A stretch of DNA of 8,743 nucleotides from Ruminococcaceae bacterium UBA6392 (GTDB lineage Bacteria; Bacillota; Clostridia; Oscillospirales; Acutalibacteraceae), in NCBI GenBank assembly GCA_002438685.1, contig DJQG01000062.1, positions 532 to 9,274 on the forward strand, written 5' to 3'. Positions 6,184 through 8,743 of the stretch are shown here, in pieces. Made by a program: the position numbers and the translations under genes. Within the stretch, counting starts at the first letter, position 1. Each line of letters opens with the position of its first letter. The notes beneath the pieces were generated by a model. That model made no database searches and had not been told where the DNA came from. It saw nothing but the letters and a program-made list of their open reading frames with translations.

Positions 6184-6798
6184 TTACCACCCCTCCGGCA
6201 GTTTCTTCAAAAATGTCTTTCTGTGGACGGGAGATATACCGAATTCGCGTATTTTTTCATAGTGCAGCTTCGTGCCGTAGCCCTTGTGCTTTTTGAAGCA
6301 GTATTCCGGATACTGCTCGTCGAGATAGAGCATATATCTGTCCCTGCTGACCTTCGCCATTATCGACGCTGCGGCTATTGACGCGCTCAGTGAGTCGCCT
6401 TTTACAATAGCCTTTGACGGCACGGGCAGACCCGGCAGGCGGTTGCCATCCACAAACGCCGCCTGAGGACGCTCGGGCAGAGCCTCGAACGCGCGGCGCA
6501 TGGCAAGAAAAGTTGCGTTGAGAATGTTCATCTCGTCGATTTCTTCAACGCTCGCGCTCGCAACGGCATAGACGGCGTGCTCCTTTATCTCGTCAAAGAG
6601 CAGGTCGCGCTTTTTTTCGCTGAGCTTTTTTGAATCGTTCAAGCCCTCGATAATATAATCTTTGGGCAGTATCACGGCGGCGGCAAAGACAGAACCCGCA
6701 AGAGGTCCTCGCCCCGCCTCGTCTATTCCGCAGACGCACTCGAAGCCGTGCTCCGCGGCGGTTCTCTCATAATAATAGCGGTCTATCTCTTCAGCCAT
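6184..6798 (-). CDS. rnhB: Ribonuclease HII
   Basis: Endonuclease that cuts the RNA strand of RNA-DNA hybrids and initiates removal of ribonucleotides misincorporated in DNA. The protein has 204 residues. All four metal-binding acidic residues are visible: Asp26-Glu27 in GIDEAGRGPLAG, Asp117 in FVDGNR and Asp135 in KGDSLSASIAAAS. The last two are 18 residues apart, as in E. coli RnhB. Other family motifs are LNDSKKLSE (53-61), KVSRDR (149-154) and HKGYGT (171-176). The frame stays open upstream into the preceding gene, but the ATG at 6798 is chosen. It has GGAGG at 6805-6809 six nt upstream and starts 1 nt after the stop of the CapA-like gene. Residues 1-20 form a short charged N-terminal extension before the catalytic domain. 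Confidence 0.97.
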   Translation of the reverse strand: MAEEIDRYYYERTAAEHGFECVCGIDEAGRGPLAGSVFAAAVILPKDYIIEGLNDSKKLSEKKRDLLFDEIKEHAVYAVASASVEEIDEMNILNATFLAMRRAFEALPERPQAAFVDGNRLPGLPVPSKAIVKGDSLSASIAAASIMAKVSRDRYMLYLDEQYPEYCFKKHKGYGTKLHYEKIREFGISPVHRKTFLKKLPEGW

Positions 6799-6799
6799 C

Positions 6800-7969
6800 T
6801 CAGTCCTCCAAAAATTCGTCGCTGACGACATCGTGGAGCAGCGAGTTGAGATAATTGAGGCTGAACGACGGCGTTGTCGAGCGCACTCCGTGGCGCGACG
6901 CGAGCGCATCGGTGTAGTCCGCGAGGTTATACACCCTGACATTTGAGAAGCCCGAGTCATAGTGGGTAACAGTACCCGTAAACTTCGCCTTTGTGACCTC
7001 GGTCGTGTTCTTCTGATAGTCCTTTGTGACGGTTATATGCATCATGCCGCCGAGCATTCTCGGTCCCCTGTCCTGCGCGGAAATAAAATTGCCGAGCGAA
7101 TAGATAACGAGAACTTTTCTGCCGTCCGCGGCGGTTATGTATTCAACAGGCTGAATGACATGGGGATGAGTGCCGATGATTATATCCGCGCACCAGTCGG
7201 CGAGCTTCTGCGCAAGCTCATGCTGACGATCCGTCGGCGTGTGGGTATATTCCTCGCCCCAGTGGACGTTGACTATCGTCATGTCGCTTATCTCGGACGC
7301 CGCCTTGACGCGCTTCTCTATCCTGTCCTCGTCCGCGCCGAGCATGAGTATCGTCTTGCTGCCCTCGGGCAGGCTCAGTCCGTTTGTGGGCTCGGTCAAC
7401 CCGACATAGGCGAAATTGATACCCTTGACCGTATTTGTCGGTATGGTCTTGTAGTCCTCTTCGTCGAGATAAGCCCCGCAGAAGACAACATTCTTGCTCT
7501 TCCAGAACTTTATGGCGTTTCTCAGCCCGCTCTCGCCCTTGTCGAGCGAGTGGTTGTTCGCGATATTAAACACATCGAAGCCTATCTTCACCATCTCATC
7601 GCCAAGCTCGGTCGGAGAGTTGAAGCAGGGATATGTGCTCGGTGCTTTCTCGGGGTCGATTATCGTCTCCTGATTGATTATGCTTATATCAGCCGCCGCA
7701 ACGGTAGAAGCGACATTTTTATAGGCATATGTGAAGTCGTAGCCGCCGGTCGCCGAGCGGGCATGCGCCTGATTGTATATGACCCCGTGAATAAGATTAT
7801 CGCCCACGGCAAGGATATTCACGCTGACGGGCTCGCGGGTGTCGGCAGTAGTGCTCTGCGAATCGTTGCTCTCCGCCTCGCCGCCTGCGGGCACTGCCTT
7901 TTGGCAGGCGCAAAGCATGAGCAGAGCCGCCAAAAGAGCTATAACTCTGAGAATGGTCGTCTTTTTCAT
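6800..7969 (-). CDS. CapA-family (PGA_cap) metallophosphatase-like lipoprotein
   Basis: A 389-residue predicted lipoprotein. Residues 1-22 form a signal peptide (KK, hydrophobic stretch, lipobox LCAC), with Cys22 the likely lipidated residue. A Ser/Thr/Glu-rich linker follows to about residue 47. The rest matches the CapA domain (Pfam PF09587), a calcineurin-like fold. Visible motifs are ILAVGDNLIH (52-61), INQETII (98-104), FNIANNHSLDKG (134-145), VNVHWGEEY (233-241), GTHPHVIQPVEY (266-277) and YSLGNFIS (290-297). It should act outside the membrane. The name comes from poly-gamma-glutamate capsule genes, but no capB, capC or other capsule gene is nearby. A capsule role is therefore unsupported, and the substrate is unknown. 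AAAAGGAG (7979-7986) is 9 nt before the ATG. It lies 18 nt after ylqF and 1 nt before rnhB, so it is probably co-transcribed with both. Confidence 0.92.
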   Translation of the reverse strand: MKKTTILRVIALLAALLMLCACQKAVPAGGEAESNDSQSTTADTREPVSVNILAVGDNLIHGVIYNQAHARSATGGYDFTYAYKNVASTVAAADISIINQETIIDPEKAPSTYPCFNSPTELGDEMVKIGFDVFNIANNHSLDKGESGLRNAIKFWKSKNVVFCGAYLDEEDYKTIPTNTVKGINFAYVGLTEPTNGLSLPEGSKTILMLGADEDRIEKRVKAASEISDMTIVNVHWGEEYTHTPTDRQHELAQKLADWCADIIIGTHPHVIQPVEYITAADGRKVLVIYSLGNFISAQDRGPRMLGGMMHITVTKDYQKNTTEVTKAKFTGTVTHYDSGFSNVRVYNLADYTDALASRHGVRSTTPSFSLNYLNSLLHDVVSDEFLED

Positions 7970-7987
7970 GGTATCTTTCTCCTTTTA

Positions 7988-8743
7988 TCAGTCGAGCGTT
8001 ATTCTGCCCAATTTGCCCGCGCGGTACTCGTCGAGGAGCATGACCGCCGCGCGTTCCGTGTCCGGCTCGCCGCCGCTTATCAGCATTCCGCGCTTTCTCG
8101 CGAGCATTTCAAGGCGTTCAAATTCCTCGCTCTCCGGCGGAAATTCGAGCTTATATCTCTCTTTTATCCTCTCGGGATAGTTCTCGTTCATTATCGTCAG
8201 GAAGCGTGCCGCGATAAGCTCGATGTCAAGAATAGTGTCCTTGACAGAGCCGATGAACGCGAGGCGCAGACCGACATCCGGATCGTCGAACTTCGGCCAG
8301 AGCACGCCGGGCGTGTCGAGCAGCTCGATGCCGCTCCCAATGCTGAACCACTGGTTCTGGCGCGTGACTCCGGGCTTGTCCGCAACTTTCGCCTTGTTCT
8401 TGCCCGCCATGCGGTTGATAAACGAGGACTTGCCTGTGTTGGGTATGCCGACTACCATCAAGCGAAGCGGCTTGCCCGCCATGCCCTTTTGGGCGTTCGC
8501 CTCAATTTTATCGCTGAGCACACGGCGAACTGTCGGCGCAAAGGCGTTTAAGCCCTTGCCAGAACGGCAGTCAACGGCTATAGCCGTCACGCCCTGCTTG
8601 CCGAGTTCGGATATTCTGCGGCGCGTCGCGTTTTCGTCCGCGAGGTCGCATTTGTTTAGAATAACCATGAGCGGCTTTTGTCCGATAAGCTCCGGCAATT
8701 CGGGGTTGCGGCTGCTCACGGGCACGCGCGCGTCAACTATCTC
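7988..8743 (-). CDS. ylqF: Ribosome biogenesis GTPase YlqF/RbgA (5' end cut by window)
   Basis: Circularly permuted GTPase that acts in late assembly of the 50S subunit. The frame is open to position 8743, so the N-terminus is missing. I see 251 residues of an expected ~285. The visible part opens with EIVDARVPVSSRNP, the family's characteristic segment. The G motifs come in permuted order: G4 NKCD (visible residues 30-33), then G1 GIPNTGKSS (99-107), G2 in PGVTRQ (about 124-129) and G3 DTPG (143-146). A C-terminal RNA-binding helical domain follows, ending GRITLD. A GTG at 8725 could be mistaken for the start, but the conserved residues upstream exclude this. In Bacillota this gene usually follows rplS and lepB and precedes rnhB; here a CapA-like gene intervenes. 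The symbol rbgA is equivalent. Confidence 0.95.
   Translation of the reverse strand, partial: EIVDARVPVSSRNPELPELIGQKPLMVILNKCDLADENATRRRISELGKQGVTAIAVDCRSGKGLNAFAPTVRRVLSDKIEANAQKGMAGKPLRLMVVGIPNTGKSSFINRMAGKNKAKVADKPGVTRQNQWFSIGSGIELLDTPGVLWPKFDDPDVGLRLAFIGSVKDTILDIELIAARFLTIMNENYPERIKERYKLEFPPESEEFERLEMLARKRGMLISGGEPDTERAAVMLLDEYRAGKLGRITLD

Noticed and set aside
6184..6960. Longer ribonuclease HII beginning upstream at 6960
   Set aside because: The extra 54 residues overlap the CapA-like gene and are Arg/Ser/Thr-rich with no family similarity. A good ribosome binding site supports the ATG at 6798.
6962..8551. 529-codon plus-strand open frame opposite the CapA-like and ylqF genes
   Set aside because: It lies wholly antisense to two well-supported genes with intact motifs. 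Its translation shows no recognisable domain, and it has no convincing ribosome binding site. Long antisense frames are expected from the codon bias of these genes.

Overview
The window looks like ordinary core chromosome from a Bacillota member of class Clostridia. The evidence is consensus AAAGGAGG-type ribosome binding sites, sigma-A promoters with TATAAT boxes, a small DUF1540 gene, and the gene orders ylqF-rnhB-yraN and tig-clpP. Moderate G+C and a lysine/alanine-rich tail on trigger factor would fit an Oscillospirales-like gut organism, but that placement is an inference. No mobile element, CRISPR array, tRNA or rRNA was seen. Nine of the ten genes are on the minus strand, so transcription mostly runs from high to low coordinates.

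Right part (8743 down to 4813): a tightly packed minus-strand run. It begins with a 5'-truncated circularly permuted GTPase for 50S ribosome assembly (YlqF/RbgA). Then come a CapA-type metallophosphatase lipoprotein, ribonuclease HII (rnhB), a YraN/UPF0102 nuclease-fold protein and an M19 metallodipeptidase. Spacings of 1 to 44 nt and start codons 1 nt after the preceding stop suggest one transcript with translational coupling. Threonine synthase (thrC) follows, but it has its own near-consensus promoter across the dipeptidase stop codon, so it can be expressed independently.

Middle (3297 to 2332): the only plus-strand gene encodes a 58-residue, nine-cysteine DUF1540 protein. It converges on thrC, with a short GC-rich hairpin between the two stops. 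It diverges from a minus-strand calcineurin-like metallophosphoesterase.

Left part (2255 to 1): the protein-quality-control cluster. Trigger factor (tig) has an extended -10 promoter and encodes an unusual ~91-residue KK-pentapeptide tail. It is followed by clpP, truncated by the window edge. clpP has a candidate promoter at the tig stop codon and a long predicted stem-loop at the expected 5' end of its mRNA. clpX would be expected next, outside the window.

No convincing novel multi-gene system is present. The observations most worth checking are the repetitive trigger factor tail, the clpP leader structure, the CapA-type lipoprotein inside a ribosome/nuclease operon, and the isolated DUF1540 gene.
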